A stretch of DNA of 64,000 nt, from positions 62,001-126,000 of the forward strand of contig JAFWTA010000030.1 of assembly GCA_017519145.1 (NCBI GenBank), in the 5' to 3' direction. Both the position numbers and the translations under genes were made by a program. Positions 1 to 8,658 of this stretch are shown piece by piece (position 1 is the stretch's first letter; every line of letters begins with the position of its first letter). This stretch comes from Ruminococcus sp. (GTDB taxonomy: Bacteria > Bacillota > Clostridia > Oscillospirales > Ruminococcaceae). Under the pieces are notes generated by a model, which searched no databases, was not told the origin of the DNA, and worked only from the letters and a program-made list of their open reading frames with translations.

Positions 1-211
1 AAATGAGGCTGATTATGACAGCATCGCTCAGGGTGACGAGCTTGTACTGGCTGACGTAAGAAAGGCTGTAGAAGAAGGAAAGTCTGAGCTTACTGTTGTT
101 AACAAGACAAACGGCAAGGAGATACCTGTACTCTGCGAGCTGTCAGGACGCACAAAGGATATCATGCTTGCAGGCGGACTTCTCGATTACACAAGAGAGT
201 CTATGAAGTGA
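1..211 (+). CDS. acn: Aconitate hydratase, C-terminal end (partial)
   Basis: Only the last 69 codons lie in the window; the reading frame enters at base 2 and stops with TGA at 209-211. The visible tail contains QGDELVL, an acidic helix, and a C-terminal LAGGLLDYTRESMK. That ending resembles the end of monomeric aconitases of Clostridia (LAGGLLNYT type), part of the swivel domain. Aconitase converts citrate to isocitrate through a [4Fe-4S] cluster whose ligands lie upstream and are not visible. The next gene, 72 bases away on the same strand, is isocitrate dehydrogenase, so the pair would form the oxidative citrate-to-2-oxoglutarate branch that supplies glutamate in anaerobes. The call rests on the tail and on the neighbour; another member of the aconitase/isopropylmalate isomerase family is possible. 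Confidence 0.72.
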   Translation, partial: NEADYDSIAQGDELVLADVRKAVEEGKSELTVVNKTNGKEIPVLCELSGRTKDIMLAGGLLDYTRESMK

Positions 212-283
212 TATAACGAAATAATCCCGATAAACCAAATGCACTTTTAATTTCTTATAGAATTACAAAGGAGGTACAATCCA

Positions 284-1495
284 ATGGCTAAAATAACCAT
301 GAAAACTCCTCTCGTTGAGATGGATGGCGACGAGATGACAAGAATCCTCTGGCAGTGGATCAAGGAAACACTTCTTGAGCCATATGTAGAGCTTAATACT
401 GAATACTACGACCTCGGTCTCAAGCACAGAGAGGAGACCAAGGATCAGGTAACGATAGATTCTGCTGAGGCTACAAAGAAGTACGGTGTAGCTGTAAAGT
501 GTGCAACTATCACACCTAATGCAGCAAGAATGCCCGAGTACAACCTTACTCAGATGTGGAAGTCTCCTAACGGAACTATCCGTGCTGCACTTGACGGCAC
601 TGTTTTCCGTACACCTATTATAGTAAAGGGCATCGAGCCCTATATTCCTACATGGACAAAGCCTATAACTATTGCCCGTCACGCTTACGGTGATGTTTAC
701 AAGAACACTGAAATGCGTGTGAGCAAGGGAAGCAAGGCTGAGCTGGTCGTAACCGATGAAAATGGTAATGAGACTCGTGAACTCATTCATGATTTCACTA
801 AGTGCGACGGTATTATTCAGGGACTTCACAACCTTGACGCTTCAATTGCAGGTTTTGCAAGAGCTTGCCTTAACTACGGCCTTGATCTCAAGCAGGATGT
901 ATGGTTTGCTTCAAAGGACACTATCTCCAAGAAGTACGATCATCGCTTCAAGGACATCTTCCAGGAGATCTACGATAACGAGTATAAGGAAAAGTACGAG
1001 GCAGCGGGTATTGAATACTTCTATACCCTCATTGATGATGCTGTTGCGAGAGTTATCCGTTCAAACGGCGGATATATCTGGGCTTGTAAAAACTATGACG
1101 GCGATGTAATGTCTGATATGGTTTCTACAGCTTACGGAAGCCTCGCTATGATGACATCTGTTCTTGTTTCTCCCGATGGAATTTATGAGTATGAAGCTGC
1201 ACATGGTACTGTTCAGCGCCATTACTATAAGTATCTGAAGGGTGAGGAAACTTCCACCAACTCCGTTGCAACTATCTTTGCATGGAGCGGTGCTCTCAGA
1301 AAGAGAGGAGAACTTGACGGAACTCCTGAACTCTGTGACTTTGCAGATAAGCTTGAAAAAGCTACTATACAGACCATTGAGGAAGGTGTTATGACAGGTG
1401 ATCTTTATCTTATCTCAAAGCTTGACAACAAGAAAAAGGTAGATTCAAAGACCTTCCTTGACGAGATAAAGGTCAGACTCGACAAATTAATGTGA
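284..1495 (+). CDS. icd: NADP-dependent isocitrate dehydrogenase
   Basis: Oxidative decarboxylation of isocitrate to 2-oxoglutarate with NADP+. At 403 aa it matches the homodimeric, eukaryotic-like subfamily of NADP-IDH rather than the E. coli type. The substrate loop is visible as [10 protein letters not shown] then [10 protein letters not shown] at residues about 77-100, followed by GTVFR (105-109) and the conserved arginine in TIARHAYGD near 131. The metal-binding aspartates lie in LIDDAVA and in YDGDVMSD around 245-275. ATG 284 is preceded by a strong AAAGGAGG at 268-275. It sits 72 bases after the aconitase tail and 21 bases before rex, so the three may be cotranscribed and IDH may be tied to the NADH/NAD+ sensor. 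No frameshift or missing key residue is apparent. Confidence 0.95.
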   Translation: MAKITMKTPLVEMDGDEMTRILWQWIKETLLEPYVELNTEYYDLGLKHREETKDQVTIDSAEATKKYGVAVKCATITPNAARMPEYNLTQMWKSPNGTIRAALDGTVFRTPIIVKGIEPYIPTWTKPITIARHAYGDVYKNTEMRVSKGSKAELVVTDENGNETRELIHDFTKCDGIIQGLHNLDASIAGFARACLNYGLDLKQDVWFASKDTISKKYDHRFKDIFQEIYDNEYKEKYEAAGIEYFYTLIDDAVARVIRSNGGYIWACKNYDGDVMSDMVSTAYGSLAMMTSVLVSPDGIYEYEAAHGTVQRHYYKYLKGEETSTNSVATIFAWSGALRKRGELDGTPELCDFADKLEKATIQTIEEGVMTGDLYLISKLDNKKKVDSKTFLDEIKVRLDKLM

Positions 1496-1516
1496 TAAGA
1501 GAGAAGGCATAGAACA

Positions 1517-2164
1517 ATGTCAAAAAACTCAATATCCAACTCTGTCATAAGAAGGCTTCCAAGGTATTACCGCTTTCTCGGTGAGCTTGAAAATAACGGA
1601 TACGTTCGTATTTCGTCGAGGGAGCTGTCTGAAAAGATGGGGCTTACAGCTTCACAGATAAGACAGGACTTCAATTGCTTCGGCGAGTTTGGTCAGCAGG
1701 GATACGGCTATAATGTCAGTGATCTCAGGCTGGAGATTGGCAAAATACTCGGCCTTGATAAGCAGACTCCTATGATCCTTCTCGGTGCAGGCAATCTGGG
1801 TAAAGCGATTGCCGCGCACATTGATTTCCACAGCAAAGGCTTCGATCTCATCGGTGCATTCGACATCAATGAAGAGCTGATCGGTAAGGAGATCGGCGAG
1901 CTGAAAGTCAGAAGTGTTGATGAACTAAGTTCGTTCTGTGCTGAAAATAATCCTGTGGCGGCAATTCTTTGCGTACCGATGCAGGCAGCTGAAAAGCTTG
2001 CAAATACTCTCATAAGCTGCGGCATCAAAGCTTTCTGGAATTTTACACATTACGATCTCAAAGTTGCTCATAAGGGTGTGGCGGTAGAAAATGTTCACCT
2101 TGGCGACAGTCTCACTACTCTTTCGTATTGCCTGAACAATATTGAAGGGGCAGAAAAGAAGTGA
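1517..2164 (+). CDS. rex: Redox-sensing transcriptional repressor Rex
   Basis: Rex binds operators of fermentation and NADH-oxidising genes when NAD+ is high and releases them when NADH rises. The 215-aa protein has the usual two parts: an N-terminal winged helix (IRRLPRYYRFL at 11-21, RISSRELSEKMG at 31-42, then SQIRQDFNCFG) and a C-terminal Rossmann domain with GAGNLG at 90-95. Length and motif spacing are normal for Firmicute Rex proteins. A GAGAAGG sequence precedes ATG 1517. It is the last gene of the acn-icd-rex run and is closed by a clear terminator. A Rex-type operator lies 360 bases downstream, before the fumarase-Hdr operon, which suggests local control of that operon. Confidence 0.96.
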   Translation: MSKNSISNSVIRRLPRYYRFLGELENNGYVRISSRELSEKMGLTASQIRQDFNCFGEFGQQGYGYNVSDLRLEIGKILGLDKQTPMILLGAGNLGKAIAAHIDFHSKGFDLIGAFDINEELIGKEIGELKVRSVDELSSFCAENNPVAAILCVPMQAAEKLANTLISCGIKAFWNFTHYDLKVAHKGVAVENVHLGDSLTTLSYCLNNIEGAEKK

Positions 2165-2171
2165 TCTTATA

Positions 2172-2202
2172 AAGCGGAACGGGACTTCTGTTCCGCTTTT
2201 TT
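2172..2202 (+). terminator. Intrinsic terminator after rex
   Basis: Nine-base arms AAGCGGAAC and GTTCCGCTT enclose a 9-nt loop and are followed by a T run. It separates the icd-rex unit from the fumarase operon. Confidence 0.9.
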
Positions 2203-2526
2203 GAAATACGAGTGTGAAAAAAATATCAAACTTTGCACAGCGATATATATAAAACAGAATTTATGAATTCTATTTTTGAATGAGTAATCGGAGCATTTCT
2301 TTAAGTAAGGCAGTTACAGTTTCAGGCAATTTTGAATTTGCTGATATCAAGTTCTAAGACTTGCATTTGTTAATAATCAGTATAATTTCAAGGTGCTGCA
2401 CTGATCTGTGAGACAAATGCAACAAAAAAATGACCGACTGTTCTTAAATAAATGTACGCAATAAAAATGTAATATGAAAATAAATATATCATTTTTATAT
2501 AATCGCTGAAGTATAATATATCATCA

Positions 2527-2544
2527 TTGTTAATTATATATCAA
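2527..2544 (+). promoter_or_regulatory. Candidate Rex operator
   Basis: TTGTTAATTATATATCAA matches the clostridial Rex pattern TTGTTAA-N4-TTAACAA at 12 of 14 specified positions; the left half is perfect and the right half has two mismatches. It lies 31 bases upstream of the -35 box of the fumarase operon and 360 bases from rex itself. The position upstream of, rather than over, the promoter is less typical for a repressor. Confidence 0.55.
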
Positions 2545-2574
2545 TATCAGAATAGCGATATTCTTAAACTGAAT

Positions 2575-2603
2575 TTGAATTTATCCGCAGATACTGGTAT
2601 ACT
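2575..2603 (+). promoter_or_regulatory. Sigma-A promoter of the fumarase-Hdr/Flx-Frd operon
   Basis: TTGAAT, 17 bases, TATACT; transcription should start near 2610. It is the only good promoter seen before fumC, and no comparable one was noticed inside the ten-gene run that follows. Confidence 0.65.
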
Positions 2604-2683
2604 TATAATGTATAGTAATGGTGAAACAGGTATTTCTATGCCGAAAGGCGTAATATGCCAAATCGTCAGGGGAGAGGATAAAT

Positions 2684-4060
2684 ATGGATTATCGTATTGA
2701 ACATGATTCTATGGGAGAGGTCAAGGTGCCTGCTGATAAATACTGGGCAGCCCAGACCGAAAGAAGCCATGAGAATTTCCTTATCGGTGTAGGTATCGAA
2801 ACTATGCCGAGAGAGATAACTCATGCATTTGGTATTCTTAAAAAGGCAGCAGCACTTTCTAATCACGAGCTGAAGCCGGAAAGAATGACCGATGAGAAGC
2901 TGAGTGCCATTTCTCAGGCTTGTGATGAAGTCATAAGCGGCTCGCTCAATGATCATTTCCCGCTTGTTGTCTGGCAGACGGGAAGCGGTACTCAGTCAAA
3001 TATGAATGCCAATGAAGTTATTGCAAATCGCGGCAATGAGATCGCCGGAGCCAAGATCCTTCACCCTAATGACGATATTAATATGAGCCAGTCGTCAAAT
3101 GATACCTTCCCGACTGCAATGCATATCGCTGCTGTTGTTGCACTTGAGGACAAGGTTGTTCCGGCTGTGAATGTTCTGATCGATACTTTCAAAAGGCTTG
3201 AAGTTGAAAATGAAGGCATCGTAAAGAGCGGAAGAACTCATCTTCAGGACGCTACACCTATAAAGTTCTCTCAGGAGATCAGCGGCTGGAGAACTTCACT
3301 TGAAAAGGACAAAAAGATGATACTTTCTGCCTGCGATGAACTTAAAGAGCTTGCGCTCGGCGGTACAGCTGTCGGAACGGGTTTGAATGCTCCCAGAGGC
3401 TTTGCCGAAAAAGCTGCTGAGAATATAAGCAAACTCACAGGCAAGAAGTTCGTAACTTCTCCGAATAAATTTCATTCGCTCACATCAAAGGATGAGATCG
3501 TTTTTGCGCATGGTGCTCTCAAGGCCCTTGCAGCCGATATGATGAAGATAGCCAATGACGTCAGATGGCTTGCGTCCGGTCCGAGAGACGGACTCGGCGA
3601 GATCTTCATTCCGGAGAATGAACCCGGTTCATCTATTATGCCCGGTAAGGTCAATCCTACACAGTGCGAGCAGGTAACAATGGTAGCTGTTCAGGTAATG
3701 GGCAATGATGTTGCGGTGGGGATGGCTGCTTCGCAGGGCAACTTTGAACTGAATGTGTTCATGCCCGTGTGTGCATATAATTTTCTTCAGTCTGCAAGGC
3801 TTCTTGCTGAGTCTATAACATCATTCAACAAGAACTGTGCAGTCGGCATAAAGGCAAACAAGGAAAAAATGCACCACAACCTTTACAATTCACTTATGCT
3901 TGTTACAGCTCTTAATCCCTATATCGGATATGAGAACGCTGCTAAAACTGCCAAGAAGGCATTCAAGGACAATATTTCTCTGAAGGAAGCCTGCGTAGAA
4001 CTCGGATTTCTCACCGCAGAGAGATTTGATGAGGTCTTCCATCCCGAAGAAATGGTTTGA
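2684..4060 (+). CDS. fumC: Class II fumarate hydratase
   Basis: Reversible hydration of fumarate to malate by the iron-free, tetrameric fumarase/aspartase family. At 458 aa it has the usual length. Visible family blocks are GSGTQSNMNANEV near residue 97, SQSSNDTFPTA near 143, a GRTHLQDATP block, and the flexible-loop signature GSSIMPGKVNP near 315 that carries the catalytic serine. ATG 2684 follows AGGGGAGAGG. It is the first gene of a run of ten tightly packed genes ending in a fumarate reductase, so in this setting it most likely runs from malate to fumarate and feeds the reductase. Its Rex-linked promoter fits a role in disposing of reducing equivalents. Confidence 0.96.
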   Translation: MDYRIEHDSMGEVKVPADKYWAAQTERSHENFLIGVGIETMPREITHAFGILKKAAALSNHELKPERMTDEKLSAISQACDEVISGSLNDHFPLVVWQTGSGTQSNMNANEVIANRGNEIAGAKILHPNDDINMSQSSNDTFPTAMHIAAVVALEDKVVPAVNVLIDTFKRLEVENEGIVKSGRTHLQDATPIKFSQEISGWRTSLEKDKKMILSACDELKELALGGTAVGTGLNAPRGFAEKAAENISKLTGKKFVTSPNKFHSLTSKDEIVFAHGALKALAADMMKIANDVRWLASGPRDGLGEIFIPENEPGSSIMPGKVNPTQCEQVTMVAVQVMGNDVAVGMAASQGNFELNVFMPVCAYNFLQSARLLAESITSFNKNCAVGIKANKEKMHHNLYNSLMLVTALNPYIGYENAAKTAKKAFKDNISLKEACVELGFLTAERFDEVFHPEEMV

Positions 4061-4084
4061 TATAAAACGAAAGGATGCGTACAT

Positions 4085-4882
4085 ATGGAAACATTTACTT
4101 ATTACCCGGGCTGTACGCTGAGAACAAAAGCAAAAGACCTTGATACATACGCAAGGTCTTCTGCCGAAGCTCTTGGTATCTCTCTTGAGGAGCCTGCTGA
4201 CTGGCAGTGCTGCGGCGGAGCTTATACTACAGCGAAAGATGAGATCGCGACCAAGCTTTCAGCTGTAAGAACGCTCAATTCAGCAAAGACAAGCAACAGG
4301 CCTCTTATCACAGTCTGTTCAGCCTGTCATAATGTTATAAAGCAGACCAATTATGACATTCTCCACGACGAGGAGATGGCTTCTAAGATCAATAATTATT
4401 TACAGCTCGATGAGCCTTATAACGGTGAAACAACAGTTTATCACTATCTTGAAATGCTCCGTGATGTAGTCGGATTTGATAACCTTGCACAGAAGGTAGT
4501 CAACTCATTCAAGGGCAAGAAGATCGCTGCTTACTACGGATGTCTCCTGCTTCGTCCATCAAAGGCACTTGCTATGGACGATCCCGAAAATCCTACTATA
4601 ATGGAAGATTTCATAAAGGCTATCGGCGGAACTCCTGTTATATATGCTCAGAGAAACGAGTGCTGCGGCGGTTATATCACTCTTGAGGACAAGGATCAGG
4701 CAGCAAAAAGAAGCAGCGCTGTAATGCGTTCTGCTGCAGATCAGGGAGCTGACATGATCATCACAGCCTGTCCTCTCTGCCTGTATAATCTGAAAAAGAA
4801 CTCGGGCTCCGAGCTTCCCGTTTACTACTTTACCGAGCTCCTTGCAGAAGCTCTTGGCGTGAAGGAGGAGAGCAATGAATAA
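4085..4882 (+). CDS. hdrB: Heterodisulfide reductase subunit B-like protein (two CCG domains)
   Basis: HdrB carries two noncubane [4Fe-4S] clusters and is the site where disulfides or other two-electron acceptors are reduced in Hdr complexes. This 265-aa protein has two CCG repeats: Cys10, Cys42-Cys43-Gly, Cys78 and Cys81 in the first, and YYGC, ECCGGY and CPLC in the second. It starts 24 bases after fumC and overlaps the following hdrC by 8 bases. The organism shows no sign of the methanogen thiols CoM or CoB, so the natural acceptor is unknown. With fumarate reductase genes in the same operon it may hand electrons to FrdB, or reduce a protein disulfide as proposed for DsrC in sulfate reducers. 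Confidence 0.9.
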   Translation: METFTYYPGCTLRTKAKDLDTYARSSAEALGISLEEPADWQCCGGAYTTAKDEIATKLSAVRTLNSAKTSNRPLITVCSACHNVIKQTNYDILHDEEMASKINNYLQLDEPYNGETTVYHYLEMLRDVVGFDNLAQKVVNSFKGKKIAAYYGCLLLRPSKALAMDDPENPTIMEDFIKAIGGTPVIYAQRNECCGGYITLEDKDQAAKRSSAVMRSAADQGADMIITACPLCLYNLKKNSGSELPVYYFTELLAEALGVKEESNE

Positions 4883-5258
4883 GAATTTAAAGGAACAGGT
4901 CCTTCGCTCCAGCGGAGTAAATGTCCTGAAGTGTATGCGCTGCGGCAAATGCTCAGGAACCTGCCCGTCATATGACGAGATGGAGTATCATCCCCATCAG
5001 TTCGTTTATATGGTCGAGCGAGGCGATATTGAGACTCTGATGAATTCAAAGTCCATATACAAATGTCTCACTTGCTTTGCCTGTGTAGACAGATGTCCCC
5101 GTAACGTCGAACCTGCAAAGGTCGTTGAGGCTGTTAGACTTGCAGCTGTACGTCAGCAGGGCAATAATCACATGAATCCCAACCAGATACCTGAAATGCT
5201 GGACGATGATCTGCCTCAGCAGGCTATTGTAACAGCTTTCAGGAAATACATAAAGTAA
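4875..5258 (+). CDS. hdrC: Heterodisulfide reductase subunit C-like ferredoxin
   Basis: A 127-aa protein with two classical [4Fe-4S] motifs: Cys20, 23, 26, 30 and Cys64, 67, 70, 74. In Hdr complexes HdrC wires the flavin subunit HdrA to HdrB. ATG 4875 lies inside the end of hdrB (8-base overlap), preceded by AAGGAGGAG, so the two are translationally coupled; hdrA begins 15 bases further on. Length and cluster spacing are standard. No membrane segment is present, consistent with the soluble HdrABC type rather than membrane HdrDE. Confidence 0.92.
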   Translation: MNKNLKEQVLRSSGVNVLKCMRCGKCSGTCPSYDEMEYHPHQFVYMVERGDIETLMNSKSIYKCLTCFACVDRCPRNVEPAKVVEAVRLAAVRQQGNNHMNPNQIPEMLDDDLPQQAIVTAFRKYIK

Positions 5259-5273
5259 GGAGGAGATCACACT

Positions 5274-7265
5274 ATGCAGAGAATAGGCGTTTTCGTCTGT
5301 CATTGCGGAACGAATATTGCTGCAACAGTTGATGTAAAAACTGTTGCGGAAACTCTTGGTCATGAGCCGGGCGTGGTCATCTCTCAGGATTACCAGTATA
5401 TGTGCTCTGAATCGGGACAGAATCTTGTAAAAAATGCGATCAAGGAACATAACCTCACAGGCGTCGTTATCTGTTCATGTTCTCCGAGAATGCATGAAAA
5501 TACATTCCGAAAGGCTGCTGCGGCTGCCGGTCTCAATCCTTATCTTGTAGAGATTGCAAATATCCGTGAGCAGTGTTCATGGATACACAAGGATATTGCA
5601 ACTGCTACCGACAAGGCTATTATCCTCGGAAAAGCAGCAGTTGCTAAGGTACATCTCAATGCACCTCTGACCGCGGGTGAAAGCCCTGTTGCAAAGAGAG
5701 CTCTCGTTATCGGCGGCGGTATCGCAGGTATACAGACTGCTCTTGATATCGCGGAGGCAGGCTTTGACGTTGATATCGTTGAGAAGCAGCCTACTATCGG
5801 CGGTAAGATGGCTCAGATCGATAAGACTTTCCCGACACTTGACTGTGCTGCTTGTATCCTTACCCCTAAGATGGTCGAAGCTTCACAGAATGAGCATATT
5901 ACCATCCATTCTTTCAGTGAAGTTACAGATGTCAAGGGATTTGTAGGAAACTTTACCGTAACTATCAAGAAAAAAGCTCGCTATGTTGATGAGACAAAAT
6001 GTACCGGCTGCGGTCTTTGCACCGAGAAATGTCCCATGAAGAAGGTACCAAACGAGTTCAATATGGGGCTTGATAACAGAACAGCCGTATATATACCGTT
6101 CGCACAGGCTGTTCCGAAGGTGGCAACTATTGACCCAAACTACTGCATGATGCTGAAGAACGGAAAGTGCGGTGTCTGCTCCAAAGTTTGCTCTGTGGGA
6201 GCTATCGACTACAAGCAGCAGGATCGTTTCATAGAGCAGAAGTACGGTGCTATAGTTGTTGCAACAGGCTTCAATCCCATCAAGCTGGATAAATACGACG
6301 AATTTGCGTATAATCAATGTCCTGATGTTGTTACTTCTCTGGAGCTTGAGCGTCTCATGAACGCTGCAGGTCCTAACGGCGGAACACTTCTTCGTCCTTC
6401 CGATAAGACACATCCGCATAAGATAGTATTTGTACAGTGTGTCGGTTCGAGATGTGACGACAGTAAGGGTAAGCCTTACTGTTCAAAGATATGCTGTATG
6501 TATACAGCCAAGCACGCAATGCTTATCCGCGAGAAGTACCCTGATACAGAGGTATATGTATTCTACATAGATGTTCGTACTCCCGGAAAGAACTTCGATG
6601 AGTTCTACCGACGTGCAGTAGAACAGTACAACGTTCACTACATCAAGGGTATGGTCGGCAAGGTGACACCTCGTTCCGACGGAAAGATAGATGTTCAGGC
6701 ATCCGACCTGCTTGCTAATGAGCAGCTTCATATCGATGCTGACATGGTAGTTCTTGCTGCAGCTATTGAGCCTGACAAGACTGCCCGTCCTCTCGCAACA
6801 ATGCTCACTACTCAGATGGATACCAACGATTTCTTTACCGAGGCTCATCCAAAGCTTCGTCCTGTAGAGAGCGCTACGGCAGGTATATTCCTTTCAGGTG
6901 CTTGTCAGGGACCGAAAGATATCCCTGAGACAGTAGCTCAGGCAAGTGCGGCAGCTGCAAAGGCTATCGGTCTTCTTGTAAAGAACAGTATAACCTGCAA
7001 TCCCTGTGTTGCTCATTCAGATGAGCTTATGTGCAATGGCTGCTCGTCCTGCGAAAAGGTTTGTCCCTACGGAGCTATCACATATGAGGACAAGGAGTTC
7101 AGAATGCCCGACAGAACAACAGCTATACGCCGTGTTGCAAGTGTTAACCCTGCGGTATGTCAGGGCTGCGGTGCTTGTACGGTAGCTTGTCCTTCGGGAG
7201 CTATGGATCTCAACGGCTTCTCTAACAGTCAGATAATGGCGGAGGTAGACGCAATATGCAAGTAA
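5274..7265 (+). CDS. hdrA: Heterodisulfide reductase subunit A-like flavoprotein (electron-bifurcating core)
   Basis: HdrA holds the FAD that splits electron pairs in HdrABC complexes. The 663-aa protein has an N-terminal cluster domain (VFVCHCGTNI at the start, VICSCSPRMHENT at about 65-77), an FAD Rossmann motif GGGIAGIQ at 147-154, a [4Fe-4S] motif CTGCGLCTEKCP from 243, a second cysteine group CGVCSKVC near 300, and two C-terminal ferredoxin motifs CNGCSSCEKVCP and CQGCGACTVACP (the last from about 629). This is the full-length single-chain form. It overlaps the next gene by 10 bases. By analogy with characterised HdrA, the FAD would take electrons from the FlxD/FlxA side and send them to ferredoxin and to HdrB. 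Confidence 0.94.
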   Translation: MQRIGVFVCHCGTNIAATVDVKTVAETLGHEPGVVISQDYQYMCSESGQNLVKNAIKEHNLTGVVICSCSPRMHENTFRKAAAAAGLNPYLVEIANIREQCSWIHKDIATATDKAIILGKAAVAKVHLNAPLTAGESPVAKRALVIGGGIAGIQTALDIAEAGFDVDIVEKQPTIGGKMAQIDKTFPTLDCAACILTPKMVEASQNEHITIHSFSEVTDVKGFVGNFTVTIKKKARYVDETKCTGCGLCTEKCPMKKVPNEFNMGLDNRTAVYIPFAQAVPKVATIDPNYCMMLKNGKCGVCSKVCSVGAIDYKQQDRFIEQKYGAIVVATGFNPIKLDKYDEFAYNQCPDVVTSLELERLMNAAGPNGGTLLRPSDKTHPHKIVFVQCVGSRCDDSKGKPYCSKICCMYTAKHAMLIREKYPDTEVYVFYIDVRTPGKNFDEFYRRAVEQYNVHYIKGMVGKVTPRSDGKIDVQASDLLANEQLHIDADMVVLAAAIEPDKTARPLATMLTTQMDTNDFFTEAHPKLRPVESATAGIFLSGACQGPKDIPETVAQASAAAAKAIGLLVKNSITCNPCVAHSDELMCNGCSSCEKVCPYGAITYEDKEFRMPDRTTAIRRVASVNPAVCQGCGACTVACPSGAMDLNGFSNSQIMAEVDAICK

Positions 7266-7702
7266 AAGAGAATAAAGAGTTTGAGCCGCTGATCGTTGCC
7301 TTCTGCTGTAACTGGTGTTCATATGCAGGAGCCGATCTTTCGGGAACAAACAGACTTAACTATCCTACAAATGTAAAGATCATCAGGGTGCCCTGCTCAT
7401 GCAGAGTAAATCCCATGTTCATACTGAGAGCTTTCCAGCGGGGCGCTGACGGAGTTATCCTCTGCGGCTGCCATCCGGGAGACTGTCACTATACCTCAGG
7501 CAACTACTTCACCAGAAGAAGAATGACTCTTCTGTTCAGTATGCTCGATTTCCTTGGAATAGAGCGCGACAGAACAAGAGTTGAATGGGTATCGGCTGCC
7601 GAGGGAGCTAAATTCGCGGCTACTATGAACGAGTTTACCGAAGCGGTAAAGAAGCTCGGACCTAACCGCAGACTGGAGGATCTACGATGCAGGAAGCAAT
7701 GA
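7256..7702 (+). CDS. flxD: MvhD/FlxD-like [2Fe-2S] electron-transfer subunit
   Basis: Small iron-sulfur protein that links an electron-donor module to HdrA. At 148 aa it has the family cysteine pattern: CCNWCSYAGADLSG near the N-terminus, VPCSCRV, and CGCHPGDCHY. Members occur as MvhD with hydrogenases in methanogens and as FlxD with an NADH-oxidising module in Desulfovibrio and Clostridia. Here there is no hydrogenase gene and an FAD/NAD-binding FlxA-like gene lies three genes downstream, so the FlxD reading is preferred. It overlaps hdrA by 10 bases and the following gene by 16, showing tight coupling. Donor identity is inferred from context. Confidence 0.88.
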   Translation: MQVKENKEFEPLIVAFCCNWCSYAGADLSGTNRLNYPTNVKIIRVPCSCRVNPMFILRAFQRGADGVILCGCHPGDCHYTSGNYFTRRRMTLLFSMLDFLGIERDRTRVEWVSAAEGAKFAATMNEFTEAVKKLGPNRRLEDLRCRKQ

Positions 7703-8658
7703 TAAACAGAGCAAAGCAGCTTCTGGCTGACGGCACCGTAAACCGTGTCATCGGCTGGAAAAGGGGAGAGTTCGTATACGATGTTACTCCCGCAATTTTT
7801 GAAACTGCCGAAGAGATCGATGCTGAATTCGTATACGACGACTTTACGGCAGCAAATGTTTCAAAGTATCTCGTAAAAGAGAGCAAAAAGGATGGCAAGA
7901 TCCTTGCTTTTCTGAAGCCTTGTGATACTTACAGCTTCAATCAGCTTACCAAAGAGCACAGAGTTGTTCGCGATAATGTTTATATCATCGGAATCCCGGG
8001 TGGGCCCAAGCTTGACGCAGAAAAGATAAAAGCTAAGGGCATCACAGGAATACTCGGTGCAAAGAATGATAACGGCACGCTTGTAATCGATACGCTTTAC
8101 GGTGAGGAGAAAATGCCTTATTACGAAGCACTCAGCACAAAGTGCGAGAGCTGCAAGAGCAAAAAGCACGTTGTGTACGACGAGCTTATCGGCGAAGACG
8201 GTGATATCCTCGAATCAAATCGATTCGATATGGTAGAGAAGCTTGAGAATATGTCAGCTCAGGAGAGATATGACTTCTGGAGAGAGCAGCTGTCAAAATG
8301 TATCCGCTGCAATGCGTGCAGAAATGTCTGTCCTGCCTGCACTTGTGAAAAGTGCGTGTTCGATAATCCTAATTCAGGTGTTGAGAATAAAGCTCCCGCT
8401 GACAGCTTCGAGGAGAATATGTTCCATATAATCCGTGCTTTCCATGTTGCAGGAAGATGTACAGACTGCGGCGAGTGCTCGAGAGTTTGTCCTCAGAATA
8501 TACCGCTTCATCTGCTCAACAGAAAGTTTATCAAGGACATCAATTCTCTGTACGGCAACTATCAGGCAGGCGAGGACACTACCTCCAGAGCTCCTCTCAA
8601 TGATTATAAGACCGATGACTGTGAAGCAAGTATCGTTCATGAAAGGGGAGTTGAGTAA
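7687..8658 (+). CDS. flxB: FlxB/FlxC-like [4Fe-4S] subunit of the Flx-Hdr complex
   Basis: A 323-aa soluble protein with an N-terminal FrhB-like globular region and three cysteine groups: CESCKSKKH near 155, a ferredoxin motif CIRCNACRNVCPACTCEKC near 203, and CTDCGECSRVCP near 263. The extra cysteines after the first ferredoxin motif could bind a further cluster. In Desulfovibrio the flxABCD genes contain two such proteins between FlxA and FlxD, and the order here fits. A GGAGG lies upstream of ATG 7687, and the end overlaps the next start as TAATG. Which of the two [4Fe-4S] genes corresponds to FlxB and which to FlxC is not settled by sequence reading alone. Confidence 0.75.
   Translation: MQEAMINRAKQLLADGTVNRVIGWKRGEFVYDVTPAIFETAEEIDAEFVYDDFTAANVSKYLVKESKKDGKILAFLKPCDTYSFNQLTKEHRVVRDNVYIIGIPGGPKLDAEKIKAKGITGILGAKNDNGTLVIDTLYGEEKMPYYEALSTKCESCKSKKHVVYDELIGEDGDILESNRFDMVEKLENMSAQERYDFWREQLSKCIRCNACRNVCPACTCEKCVFDNPNSGVENKAPADSFEENMFHIIRAFHVAGRCTDCGECSRVCPQNIPLHLLNRKFIKDINSLYGNYQAGEDTTSRAPLNDYKTDDCEASIVHERGVE

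Larger units (their letters stand above)
2203..2683 (+). other. AT-rich intergenic regulatory region before the fumarase operon
   Basis: About 480 bases without a credible gene. The first 300 are very AT-rich with many in-frame stops on both strands. The last 160 hold a Rex-like operator (2527-2544), a sigma-A promoter (2575-2603) and a leader of about 75 nt with a purine-rich ribosome site AGGGGAGAGG just before ATG 2684. I looked for riboswitch cores in the leader and saw none. The size of the gap is unusual in this otherwise compact window and suits an operon under strong control. Confidence 0.6.

Noticed and set aside
263-829. A 188-codon open frame on the minus strand across icd.
   Set aside because: It is antisense to a clear enzyme gene, has no ribosome site and shows no family pattern. 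Similar long shadow frames occur opposite hdrA, nrdD and the LTA-synthase-like gene (for example 23283-23972) and are also rejected.
2307-2323. The 17-mer AAGTAAGGCAGTTACAG occurs here and again near 25399 inside the HD-domain gene.
   Set aside because: One exact 17-base match is not far from chance in 64 kb of biased sequence, and the flanks do not match. No mobile element is implied.
2604-2683. Possible riboswitch in the leader of the fumarase operon.
   Set aside because: The leader is short, and I saw no core of known classes (c-di-GMP, SAM, TPP, FMN, glycine) and no alternative terminator stem.
4085-7702. hdrABC with mvhD as evidence for an archaeal methanogen origin.
   Set aside because: Promoters, ribosome sites and all neighbouring genes are of Firmicute type, and no hydrogenase or methanogenesis gene is present; FlxABCD-HdrABC sets are known in bacteria.
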